Source of the DNA: Candidatus Peregrinibacteria bacterium
Lineage (GTDB): Bacteria; Patescibacteriota; Gracilibacteria; UBA1369; LOWO2-01-FULL-3
NCBI GenBank assembly: GCA_014728975.1
Contig: WJKQ01000103.1
Location: forward strand, 1-9,164
Length of the DNA stretch: 9,164 nt
Direction: 5' to 3'
The notes beneath the pieces are model-generated. The model was not told where the DNA came from. It searched no databases and worked only from the letters and a program-made list of their open reading frames with translations. The position numbers were made by a program, and so were the translations under genes. Below, piece by piece: positions 1 to 6,896 of the stretch; the first letter of the stretch is position 1, and every line of letters begins with the position of its first letter.

Positions 1-57
1 GTGTTAACTTTTTATTATTCTACTATATCTCCGAATTTCTGCAAACAATCAAATAGA

Positions 58-86
58 TTGACTTCGCAGATATGCATTGATAGATT
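58..86 (+). promoter_or_regulatory. Sigma-70-type promoter of the tRNA-Gln gene
   Basis: A -35 box TTGACT (58-63) and a -10 box TAGATT (81-86) are separated by exactly 17 bases. They match the sigma-70 consensus at 5/6 and 4/6 positions. Transcription would start near 93-95, leaving a leader of about a dozen bases before the tRNA at 106, as expected for a tRNA gene. The -10 box is the weaker part. The rest of positions 1-105 shows no supportable gene. Confidence 0.5.
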
Positions 87-105
87 TTATCAGGCTATTT
101 ATTAA

Positions 106-180
106 TGGGGCGTAGCCAAGTGGTAAGGCACCAGGTTTTGGTCCTGGCATTCGGGGGTTCGAATCCCTCCGCCCCAACCA
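106..180 (+). tRNA. tRNA-Gln (anticodon UUG), CCA encoded
   Basis: The full cloverleaf can be drawn by hand. The 7-bp acceptor stem is TGGGGCG (106-112) with CGCCCCA (170-176). The D stem is GCC/GGC (115-117, 127-129). The anticodon stem CCAGG/CCTGG (131-135, 143-147) closes a 7-base loop with TTG at 138-140. The T arm has a TTCGAAT loop (158-164). Discriminator A177 is followed by CCA at 178-180, so the 3' CCA is encoded in the genome. U1 and the UUG anticodon fit glutamine. The lipoprotein gene begins 18 bases downstream with no terminator between, so the two may share a transcript from which the tRNA is processed. Confidence 0.97.
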
Positions 181-198
181 AGGATATAACCCTAAATT

Positions 199-1656
199 AT
201 GAAAAAAATATTATTAGTTATAGTTTTTGTGTCTCTGATTTTCAGTAGTTGCACGGGTTCCCCTCAGAATAGTTATGAAGAGGAAGTTATTAAAGACGAA
301 TCAACACAAGGACCCGCTGTTTTTCTTGATTCAATTCCGACTGAAGATTTTTATAACCTGACAATTGAAGATTTTCCATCGACAAAACCCTATTACAGTA
401 TTCCGGATGGCTATATATGGAACGATAACCTTTATTATCTGTCTTATCCTTATATTTTTAAATATGATCTTGAGGGGAACCTTCTCGCCTATACGGACCC
501 GGAAATCATTAAGGATGCTAAAGAATTGATTTTGATTGACAATTATTTATTTATCGGTTCGCAGGATCTGGGGATTTATGAAGTTGATTTAAATAATAAT
601 GTTGTTTCAAACTTTTATGATTCGGAAAATGGCCTTAAAAGTTTACAAAATTTTCATTTTGCTTCTGACAATAATATTCTATGGACCGGAACATTCGAAG
701 GTGTGGCAAAAATAAATATCCAGAATGAAAAAATAAAATTTTATGATTCTGAACTGGGAATAGAAGGCAGTTTCCCATCGTATTATAATTCGATGGTATA
801 TGCCAGAAATAGTGATATTTGGGCTGTTGTTAAGGCAAATGCCAGAAGTAAAGGCGGCACCTCAAATTATGATAAAGTAAATGACTCATGGGTGGCTTAT
901 GGTCCTGAAGATTTTAAAACTGAAGACACCGGTCGTATAGATTTTGATAAATTTGTGGTTTCTGATGAAGGTGTTTTTGCAGCTTTTCAGGACGGCGGGC
1001 CGGAAAAACTTGTTCTGAAAAAATTTAATCCTGTCAGCAACCAATGGGAAGAGGTTTATTCTGCTCCGTATTCAGAATTTAATAATAATGTAGATGAATA
1101 TTTACCTCCGCCGGAAACATACGTTTCTTCACAGATGCAAAGAGATGTTGGAGGATTTATAAAACGTTTCCGTGTTTATCATAACAATAAATGGATTGAA
1201 GTTCCTATAGTTGAAAAAAACTTTTCAGCCATGGTTTTGGGGCCCGATGACCAATATTATTTATTGACGAACAATGGACTGGAGACCTTTTCCAAAGATG
1301 ATGATTTTCCAAAACAACTAATTTCCAGTGATTCCGTTAATGATTTTGGTCAGTCCAAATTAATTCTTACCGACGATAATAAATATATAGTATTTTTCTC
1401 GATACTTATTAACGATATGCTTGGAAAATGGATGAATTTTGGTATCGGTGTATACGATATTGCAAATGACAGTTTCTTTGATTCGGTTATCGAAATGGAA
1501 GATCTTTCAGAATCATCGGTAGAAAAAATATCACAGCTTACTATTAATGATCTGAAATTTGATTATGATTCAGAAATGGTAAATATTTCAACCGGGGATG
1601 CCGGAGAATTTATAATCGATATATCAAGTAAGGATTTTTATTTTGTGGAATCCTAA
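199..1656 (+). CDS. Lipoprotein with beta-propeller-like (Reg_prop-type) repeats
   Basis: Predicted exported lipoprotein of 485 residues, of unknown specific function. Residues 1-17 form a basic-then-hydrophobic signal ending in a lipobox-like FSSC with the lipidated Cys at 18; Phe at -3 is a little atypical. A polar linker follows. Residues 110-185 contain strand-turn units of the kind seen in the propellers of sensor ectodomains, notably LFIGSQDLGIYEVDL and LWTGTFEGVAKINI (the 'LW-GT--GV-K' pattern), each followed by a short N/K-rich strand and FY. Later stretches (IWAV, NQWEEVY, QYYLLTNNGLETF) continue the same rhythm, so most of the protein is probably one propeller. No kinase, DNA-binding or enzymatic domain follows, so it is at most a binding or scaffold module on the membrane surface. 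It starts at the only suitable ATG, 18 bases after the tRNA, with AGGA too far upstream (about 14 bases) to be a good ribosome-binding site. The stop overlaps the converging gene's stop by four bases. Confidence 0.85.
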   Translation: MKKILLVIVFVSLIFSSCTGSPQNSYEEEVIKDESTQGPAVFLDSIPTEDFYNLTIEDFPSTKPYYSIPDGYIWNDNLYYLSYPYIFKYDLEGNLLAYTDPEIIKDAKELILIDNYLFIGSQDLGIYEVDLNNNVVSNFYDSENGLKSLQNFHFASDNNILWTGTFEGVAKINIQNEKIKFYDSELGIEGSFPSYYNSMVYARNSDIWAVVKANARSKGGTSNYDKVNDSWVAYGPEDFKTEDTGRIDFDKFVVSDEGVFAAFQDGGPEKLVLKKFNPVSNQWEEVYSAPYSEFNNNVDEYLPPPETYVSSQMQRDVGGFIKRFRVYHNNKWIEVPIVEKNFSAMVLGPDDQYYLLTNNGLETFSKDDDFPKQLISSDSVNDFGQSKLILTDDNKYIVFFSILINDMLGKWMNFGIGVYDIANDSFFDSVIEMEDLSESSVEKISQLTINDLKFDYDSEMVNISTGDAGEFIIDISSKDFYFVES

Positions 1657-2192
1657 AAAATTTCCATAGTACCGACCATTTTGTTTACGGTATTTATATA
1701 TTTATCGTAATTATCGTATTCGGAAACGAACGTAACTATATAAATAGAATTATTTACGATTGAATAAACCTGCATTGATTTAAAATGAAAATTGAATTGT
1801 TTAAAATCGTATACAACCTTAAAAGCCTCGTTTCCATCAAGTTCGGTATTTGATTTTTCCATATTCATATCGGGATATAATTTTTCTATTTCACTTACGG
1901 AAATATCCACAAATTCCTCCAGGTCGTATTTTTTATCAAGTTTCTGAACCGCGATACTGACATTCTCCTGGAACTGATCATTATCGCCCTCTAAAGGAGA
2001 CATAAAGCTTATCAAGGTTCCCGGAGCAGATTCGTCCTTCATCCATTCAGTCGGATATTGCATAGCCACCCCTTTCTCAGTATTTTCATAACGTACAAAA
2101 TTTGCGATAGTATCTTTTGGTTCATATTTCTGTGAGCACGCTGTAAGGATTAAAATAGACAAGAATAATGCAAAGATTTTTTTCATTTTCAT
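1653..2192 (-). CDS. Lipoprotein with PsbP/Mog1-like fold
   Basis: Predicted lipoprotein of 179 residues. A short signal ends in a textbook lipobox LTAC with Cys at 19. The mature part starts with a linker and then 'YENTEKGVAMQYPTEW', the 'G-----YP--W' opening typical of PsbP-like/Mog1 domains in small bacterial lipoproteins. It continues with an 'ISFMSP' strand, 'ENVSIAV', a helix around 'EEFVDISVSEIEKLYP', a 'DGNEAFKVVY' turn-strand and a C-terminal 'YIVTFVSEYDNYDKYINTV' strand-helix. That order fits the family, but function is not defined by it. It is last in a three-gene operon, 26 bases after the PH-like membrane protein, so it may work with that protein at the membrane. An ATG two codons downstream (2186) is an alternative start; neither has a Shine-Dalgarno sequence. 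The TAG stop overlaps the TAA of the facing lipoprotein gene. Confidence 0.83.
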   Translation of the reverse strand: MKMKKIFALFLSILILTACSQKYEPKDTIANFVRYENTEKGVAMQYPTEWMKDESAPGTLISFMSPLEGDNDQFQENVSIAVQKLDKKYDLEEFVDISVSEIEKLYPDMNMEKSNTELDGNEAFKVVYDFKQFNFHFKSMQVYSIVNNSIYIVTFVSEYDNYDKYINTVNKMVGTMEIF

Positions 2193-2218
2193 ATTATTAA
2201 TTGTTAAATACTGGTTTA

Positions 2219-2893
2219 TTATACAGTATGTTTTTTATAATTAAAAATGTCTTTTTCATTTTGAATTTGCGGTTCCGATTTTGAAGTTTTTTGAATTTGA
2301 GGAGTGGGAATATTTATTTCTGAGGGGGAACGCTGGCCGTATAAAAGCGCCCTTTGTCTCTCCTCTTTCTGCCTGCTTATACATCTAAAATGATATTTCG
2401 CGTTGGGAACTGCTTTAAAGGTTTTTATAGTATCCGAAGCCGCTAAAAAAATTTTAATATCGCCAAATTTTAATAAACTCGGAAGGAGTCCCTCTTCTTT
2501 CATTTCTATATTCTGAATCTGAGCCATGTAGATGGAATCAATATTATCCGTGAAAAATAAAGTTTTTTGATGATCGATTATTCGCATGTTTGTAATTATT
2601 CCAACATTCACAAAATAATTGAGTAATTTTAAAAAGAAACGATTTAAATAAATCGTTCCAACCAGAAATCCCGTGAAAAAGAACAGTTTTAATTCACGGT
2701 TTCCTCTTAATACGTCTTTTATAAGATCTATTTCTTTGACAAATAATATAACTATCAAGAGAAATATTAAAAAATACAGAAATTCTTTAATTATCGATAT
2801 CCAGTGACTCCTAAAAAAGCAGATAAATTCTTCATCAGTCTGCTGACCTTTAAAATATTTGTCCTTTTTGTCCGATTTATTTAAAGGGTCCAT
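2219..2893 (-). CDS. Two-helix membrane protein with bacterial PH-like domain (bPH2/YdbS-like)
   Basis: Integral membrane protein of 224 residues from the chosen ATG. A polar N-terminus with 'DEEFICFFRSHW' (about 21-31) resembles the usual 'GE-------H-' lead-in of this family. Two hydrophobic segments follow (about 35-52 and 69-90). Next comes a PH-like beta-barrel core (about 94-175), marked by 'VGIITNMRIID' and the 'IYMAQIQNIEMKEEGL' strand, where the 'I---QIQ-I' stretch is characteristic, then 'LKFGDIKIF'. The C-terminal 45 residues are a polar, repetitive tail (two PQIQ motifs). Members of the family are of mostly unknown function and are thought to act at the membrane. The frame extends three codons upstream to a TTG at 2902; I prefer the ATG at 2893. 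Either start overlaps the end of the upstream gene (13 or 22 bases), which implies translational coupling. The ATG has no visible ribosome-binding site. Confidence 0.85.
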   Translation of the reverse strand: MDPLNKSDKKDKYFKGQQTDEEFICFFRSHWISIIKEFLYFLIFLLIVILFVKEIDLIKDVLRGNRELKLFFFTGFLVGTIYLNRFFLKLLNYFVNVGIITNMRIIDHQKTLFFTDNIDSIYMAQIQNIEMKEEGLLPSLLKFGDIKIFLAASDTIKTFKAVPNAKYHFRCISRQKEERQRALLYGQRSPSEINIPTPQIQKTSKSEPQIQNEKDIFNYKKHTV

Positions 2894-3105
2894 AAAAACC
2901 AAATCATGAATACTGTGATAGCTGTATTAAAAGCAAGATAGGCTACCGCTACATGCTCCTTTGTAATTACTTTAAAAAGTTTTGTGTAACTAAGTTCCGG
3001 AAGCCGGTATTTTTTATTATAAGCCAAAAGTCGTTTCAGTGTTATAACACAAAAAAACAGTGATCCGGCCAATGTCAGAACAACTAAAATTGTAAAAAGT
3101 GGCAT
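2881..3105 (-). CDS. Small two-helix membrane protein
   Basis: A 74-residue protein I do not recognise. Two hydrophobic stretches (about 1-25 and 50-73) flank a short basic loop with 'KRLLAYNKKYRLPE', which by the positive-inside rule puts the loop in the cytoplasm and both ends outside. No signal peptidase site or conserved catalytic residue is visible. It is a real gene rather than a shadow frame: it is the first frame after a consensus promoter, its stop overlaps the start of the PH-like membrane protein in the arrangement typical of coupled genes, and no competing frame covers the region. An in-frame TAG just upstream fixes the N-terminus. The likeliest role is a partner subunit of the protein encoded next. 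Confidence 0.72.
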   Translation of the reverse strand: MPLFTILVVLTLAGSLFFCVITLKRLLAYNKKYRLPELSYTKLFKVITKEHVAVAYLAFNTAITVFMIWFLWTL

Positions 3106-3130
3106 GTTCTATTGGTAAAAGCCCAATTTA

Positions 3131-3159
3131 ATTTTAAACCTTCTTTATAGGTTTGTCAA
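3131..3159 (-). promoter_or_regulatory. Consensus sigma-70 promoter for the three-gene membrane/lipoprotein operon
   Basis: On the minus strand a perfect -35 box TTGACA (3159-3154) is followed by a 17-base spacer (3153-3137) and a -10 box TAAAAT (3136-3131, 5/6). The start of transcription would fall near 3123-3125, about 18 bases before the ATG at 3105. The promoter sits in the only real gap between the surface-protein cluster and the next operon; the stop codon of the upstream gene ends at 3161, so the -35 box abuts it. Confidence 0.72.
3136..3154 (-). repeat. Inverted repeat inside the promoter spacer, possible operator
   Basis: The half-sites AAACCT (3154-3149) and AGGTTT (3141-3136) form a perfect 6-bp inverted repeat around a 7-base centre ATAAAGA. 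It spans the spacer and touches the last base of the -35 box and the first base of the -10 box. A repressor bound there would block RNA polymerase. As RNA it would form a weak A/U-rich hairpin followed by AAAAT, not a U-tract, so it is unlikely to be a terminator. A chance palindrome remains possible at this length. Confidence 0.4.
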
Positions 3160-3160
3160 A

Positions 3161-3487
3161 TTATCGACTATTCTCTGCTATATCCATTGTTGAAACAGGA
3201 AGTGGAAGAATATCGTATGTTGATGGAGGTTCCGTTACCTCTCCCATAGGTGTTTCTTCCTGTGGGACTTCCGCTTCTTCCACTACTTCTTCAGCTTTTT
3301 TTATAAATCCCTGATATTGTTCTTTTGAACCCAGACTTCTTAAAGTGCTTATTCCTATTATGACAGCAATTATTCCCAGAATTATCGCTATTAAGATTCC
3401 TTTATTTCCTATCATTGATGCTTTTTTTTCTTCAGATGTTTTGGGCACTTCCAGTTTTGGAGAATCTGGTGATGTTTTTTCCGCCAT
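3161..3487 (-). CDS. Single-pass membrane protein with acidic Pro-rich tail
   Basis: A 108-residue protein I do not recognise. A hydrophilic, Lys/Ser/Pro-rich N-terminus (1-28) is followed by one strongly hydrophobic helix (about 30-48, Ile-rich) with no cleavage site, then a polar helix-forming region (50-75, with 'KKAEEVVEEAEV') and a Pro-rich end. With no signal cleavage, either orientation is possible; an N-in, C-out arrangement matches the neighbouring large protein, which has the same layout at its N-terminus and also begins MAE. It follows the large surface protein by a single base and so belongs to the same operon, where it is the last gene. The start context is A-rich without a Shine-Dalgarno motif. 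It may be an accessory subunit of the surface assembly. Confidence 0.75.
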   Translation of the reverse strand: MAEKTSPDSPKLEVPKTSEEKKASMIGNKGILIAIILGIIAVIIGISTLRSLGSKEQYQGFIKKAEEVVEEAEVPQEETPMGEVTEPPSTYDILPLPVSTMDIAENSR

Positions 3488-3488
3488 T

Positions 3489-6400
3489 TTATTTTCTTAT
3501 TTTATTACGTGATGCGAAGTATCCCGCTATCGGGAATAATAAATAAATTAATGCTTCAGGTCCAGTGCCGGCTGTGACCCCGGTTTCCGCCTCCTGCAAA
3601 GATACAGTGGCAGCCGCCTGTGTAGAAGTTGGAGTCGTATCTACAGCGGTAACCACCGGTTCAGGAGCTACGTCTTCAAAATCCACCGCCGCGGTTTCAT
3701 ATTCGGTTTCGATTTCGCCGGTTTCTATATCCTGAACTTCTTCAGTATCGGGATCTTTCGCGATAATTTTATAATTATATGTACCCGGCGCCACAATCGT
3801 TCCTCCTTCATCTACCTCATCGGTTCCATTCCACCAGACAAAATCCGCTCCCTCATCAATTTCTTCATCATCTATAAGGGTGATTACGGTCACACCTTTA
3901 TCGTCAAGGATTGATAACTCTATTATTGCATCATCTGATATTTCGTAAGATATTTTTGTATCGTAGATTAATGGATTGAATTCTTCAGGATCAGCTTCAT
4001 GATCTATGATTTCAAGTTCCGCCGCCTCCTCTTCCTCTTCTTCCATCTCTTCTTCCGGAGCTTCCGTAATTGTGAATGTTTTTGTCTGAATGGCCAGCTG
4101 GTTTGCATCCTCCAATACTGTGAACTGGACTTCATATTGTTTTTGCTGGGCGTTTGTAATTATCGGATCCGGATAGTTATAAGCCATTGAAATTTCTCCC
4201 GAACGTACGAGGCCTTCTATCGGCAGTGGTGAACCTATCGTTTCACCGTCAACCTGTATAAACGCGTCCGGGGTTATTGACGGCACTTCTCCTCTTTTTA
4301 CAAGATCCGCGACAAGATAACAGTCCATACCCGCGTAACATTCTTCGTCCTGTTCGTTGTAAATGTTGATGCCCAGAATTTCGTATTCATAACCTTCAAT
4401 TTCTTCTTCCGGAGCGGGTTCCTCTTCCGGAGCGGGTTCCTCTTCCGGAGGAGCAGGTACAAGTCCGCCTTCTACTGTGATTTGCCCTATCTCAATGTTT
4501 CCCTCTCTTATTTCATCTGTTTCTGCGTCAAAATTGTAAGGTGCGAGTTTATAACTATATTCTCCCGGATCGACCGGATCACCGTCGTTGTCTGTCCCGT
4601 CCCAAACAGTTGAGGCTACCGCGTTCGCAAATATTCCCAAATTTTCAGTTTCGAAAACTGTTTCGTTACCTTCGTCCAATATCTCAATATCTATATTTGC
4701 CTTATTGTCTACAGAATACTGAAATTTCACAGTTTCCCCTTCAGAAGGATTAAAGGATTCGGGATTTACCGATACGGAAGTAAATTCGGGTGTTTCATAA
4801 ACGGGTTCTTCACATTTTATTTGATTTGCGCTTTCCTTTATCACGTTTACAATATCTCCAGCTTCTCCTTCCAAAAAGCCGTAATAACAACAATTGAACG
4901 TATCATTAAATAAACTGCTTAATTTTAATTTTGCCAGTTGATTGAAATCCGCCTGATCATAGCCTGCCTTACCCAGAGTAAGTCTTGTAATGGTGCATAA
5001 ATTGCCGCCGTCTACGGTTGTTAATTTACATTCATCTCCAAACATCTGCGCGATTGATTGAATTTCATTTATTTCGTTAACCAATTCCGAGCTGTTTTTG
5101 TTAACTACCGCTTCATAAAAATTACTGCCTTCTGCAATCGAATCCAATATTTCATTGGTTTGTTCCGGATAATTTTCTTCACATTCGGGCTTCTCCAATT
5201 GTAATTCAAATAATTCTTCAGGTTCCGCGAGACATCCGTACAGAGGTTCTTCTCCCTGTTCCACTTCAGATACCAGTCCATAATGTCCGGGAGGCGGACA
5301 ACATTCCAAATTTTTTGATAAAAGTTTCAGCATATCTTCCTCCCCGCTTCCGATCTCTATTTCTTCTGCGTTGGTTGCCAAGTTCAGAATATTTTCCAGT
5401 GACGAACAAACCGCATCTTTATTTTCCACAAAACTAATTATTCCCGGATTCACTGAAAATCTGCTGTTAAAATCCTCTGTTATATCAATAAGTTCGTCTT
5501 GAATTTCTTGTCTTTTTTGCAATGAAGGTTCATTCTCCAAAGCGCTTTCGTAAATTGAGATGTAAAACTTAAGGTCAAATCCAAGTTGTTCGTCAGTCTC
5601 CGCACAAAAAGCACTAAATTGTCCGGGAGTTGACATTTGTGTTACAAAAGCTTCGCCGGGATTTTCACAACAATTCAGTTCCGAAAGTATGTCTTCGGCA
5701 ACTTCGATTTCCTGATCGCTTATTCCCACACGGTATTGATAAGCTTTTATATCATTGCATAAATTTTGTTTTTCCTGATTGTATTGTTTGAATGTCTCTA
5801 CTAGAAGTTCTAGTGCCTGTTCATTGCTGTATCCCTCCTGCTGGCTGATGGCTCCCGCTTCCTCCAGAATTTCTTCGTTTGTGGGGAAACAATCTTTATA
5901 TTCCAATATATCGTTATAAAGCTTTGTAATCTTAGAGATTCTTTCAGCTTCCGGGTCCATAGTCTGCAAAGATAAAAAATAAGAATTTTTGTCGTTTTCG
6001 ATCAAGTCTTCACCTTTTTCACAGTTGTAAACGCATTCTCCGGTATCCGGATCTCTCTCATAAGCAGGTCCTCCCGGACATTGGCAGTATTCTTCAATAC
6101 GTGTCTGAATCCTCTCCCGTGTTTTATTTACAAGCCTGAATTTGTTGTTTTCATTGTTATTAATAGTCTGAAGAATTTCACAGTCTGTTAAGTCAAGGCC
6201 GGCTTCTTCAAATCGATCGATAAATATCTGGTATAGCATCGACTGGTTCTCTTCCGCCTCTTCCGCAAATATTAAGGGAAAGCAGGCGGGATTTTCCGGA
6301 AAATCAGGCAGAGGATTTTCGACGAGTTCCGTGTAATTGCTTTGATCCAGATAAAAACTGTTGTATGTACAGTAATCGGCAAAATTTTGTATTTCCGATT

Positions 6401-6887
6401 CCGTATAGTTGCTTATTGAAAAATCGGGATCAAATGTACAATCCTCCTCCTGAAATTTTTCATAAGTTAATAAAATGGCCTCATTTATATCGGTATTTTC
6501 AGACATCAGTAATTTATATTCAGTCAACGAGTTAAAAAGCTGGTCGAGTTCTCCGCAGTTTCTGCCTTCCAGTGCCGTTTCGATATTGTCTGAAATAATT
6601 TCCGCATCACAGGTTAGCCTGTCAGTTGTTGATAGTTCCTGGTATTCTTCCTGAGATATTCCTCCTAAACATGCAAAATCCGCTTCTTCTTCCTCTATTC
6701 TTGGTCCGACTTCTCCGGGTCTTCCCATAAAACCTCTGTATAAATCTGTTATTCCGCTCCAGCTGGTAATCAGGAATATTAACAGTATAGCGAAGATTAC
6801 TCCAAGTACTATAAAATATCCTTTTCTTGTTTGTGATCTAACGGCTTTTTGGGCCTCGTCAAGGTCCTTGGGTTCTAATTCAGCCAT
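3489..6887 (-). CDS. Large Cys-rich surface protein with Ig/FlgD-like domains and TGP-type C-terminal anchor
   Basis: Predicted cell-surface protein of 1,132 residues. Order: cytoplasmic N-terminus (1-23); membrane helix (about 24-41) without a cleavage site; a helical, acidic, Cys-rich ectodomain (about 60-695) I do not recognise, with a 'CQCPGG' Cys loop (268-289) and three CC pairs (406-407, 529-530, 666-667). Next is an Ig-like domain of the FlgD type (about 703-806; 'VWDGTDNDGDPVDPGEYSYK' is the hallmark), a PAPEEE repeat linker (812-829), a second Ig-like domain (about 834-942) and an acidic linker (943-957). A second FlgD-type domain follows (about 958-1065, 'VWWNGTDEVDEGG' and 'APGTYNYKI'), then a Thr/Ala/Pro spacer. 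The C-terminus has TGP (1108-1110), a short hydrophobic helix and a basic tail (RNKIRK). The protein thus looks membrane-held at both ends or processed at TGP. It starts 9 bases after the preceding gene with an A-rich leader. It has no enzyme motif; the role is probably structural or adhesive. Confidence 0.88.
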   Translation of the reverse strand: MAELEPKDLDEAQKAVRSQTRKGYFIVLGVIFAILLIFLITSWSGITDLYRGFMGRPGEVGPRIEEEEADFACLGGISQEEYQELSTTDRLTCDAEIISDNIETALEGRNCGELDQLFNSLTEYKLLMSENTDINEAILLTYEKFQEEDCTFDPDFSISNYTESEIQNFADYCTYNSFYLDQSNYTELVENPLPDFPENPACFPLIFAEEAEENQSMLYQIFIDRFEEAGLDLTDCEILQTINNNENNKFRLVNKTRERIQTRIEEYCQCPGGPAYERDPDTGECVYNCEKGEDLIENDKNSYFLSLQTMDPEAERISKITKLYNDILEYKDCFPTNEEILEEAGAISQQEGYSNEQALELLVETFKQYNQEKQNLCNDIKAYQYRVGISDQEIEVAEDILSELNCCENPGEAFVTQMSTPGQFSAFCAETDEQLGFDLKFYISIYESALENEPSLQKRQEIQDELIDITEDFNSRFSVNPGIISFVENKDAVCSSLENILNLATNAEEIEIGSGEEDMLKLLSKNLECCPPPGHYGLVSEVEQGEEPLYGCLAEPEELFELQLEKPECEENYPEQTNEILDSIAEGSNFYEAVVNKNSSELVNEINEIQSIAQMFGDECKLTTVDGGNLCTITRLTLGKAGYDQADFNQLAKLKLSSLFNDTFNCCYYGFLEGEAGDIVNVIKESANQIKCEEPVYETPEFTSVSVNPESFNPSEGETVKFQYSVDNKANIDIEILDEGNETVFETENLGIFANAVASTVWDGTDNDGDPVDPGEYSYKLAPYNFDAETDEIREGNIEIGQITVEGGLVPAPPEEEPAPEEEPAPEEEIEGYEYEILGINIYNEQDEECYAGMDCYLVADLVKRGEVPSITPDAFIQVDGETIGSPLPIEGLVRSGEISMAYNYPDPIITNAQQKQYEVQFTVLEDANQLAIQTKTFTITEAPEEEMEEEEEEAAELEIIDHEADPEEFNPLIYDTKISYEISDDAIIELSILDDKGVTVITLIDDEEIDEGADFVWWNGTDEVDEGGTIVAPGTYNYKIIAKDPDTEEVQDIETGEIETEYETAAVDFEDVAPEPVVTAVDTTPTSTQAAATVSLQEAETGVTAGTGPEALIYLLFPIAGYFASRNKIRK
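4405..4450 (-). repeat. 18-bp tandem repeat encoding PAPEEE linker
   Basis: Two identical 18-base units (4405-4422 and 4423-4440) and the first 10 bases of a third (4441-4450) encode the Pro-Ala-Pro-Glu-Glu-Glu linker between the first FlgD-like domain and the next Ig-like domain. Exact identity at DNA level indicates recent expansion or slippage, so linker length probably varies between strains. Confidence 0.8.
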
Positions 6888-6896
6888 TTTTTTTCT

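Noticed and set aside
1..105. Frame open from base 1 to a TAA at 103-105 that could be the tail of an upstream gene
   Set aside because: Only 34 sense codons with no recognisable protein features, ending directly against the tRNA and overlapping its promoter; open by chance in AT-rich DNA.
106..200. tRNA-Gln 3' end as an integration site of a mobile element
   Set aside because: No integrase, no direct repeat of the tRNA 3' end elsewhere in the window and no change to phage- or plasmid-like genes.
1643..1669. Hairpin TGGAA/TTCCA between the convergent genes as a bidirectional terminator
   Set aside because: Only five Watson-Crick pairs plus wobble, an 11-base loop and no U-tract on either strand.
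3999..4753. Plus-strand open frames of 63 and 70 codons opposite the giant surface gene
   Set aside because: Antisense shadows of a long, well-supported coding frame with recognisable Ig/FlgD domains; they lack protein-like features.
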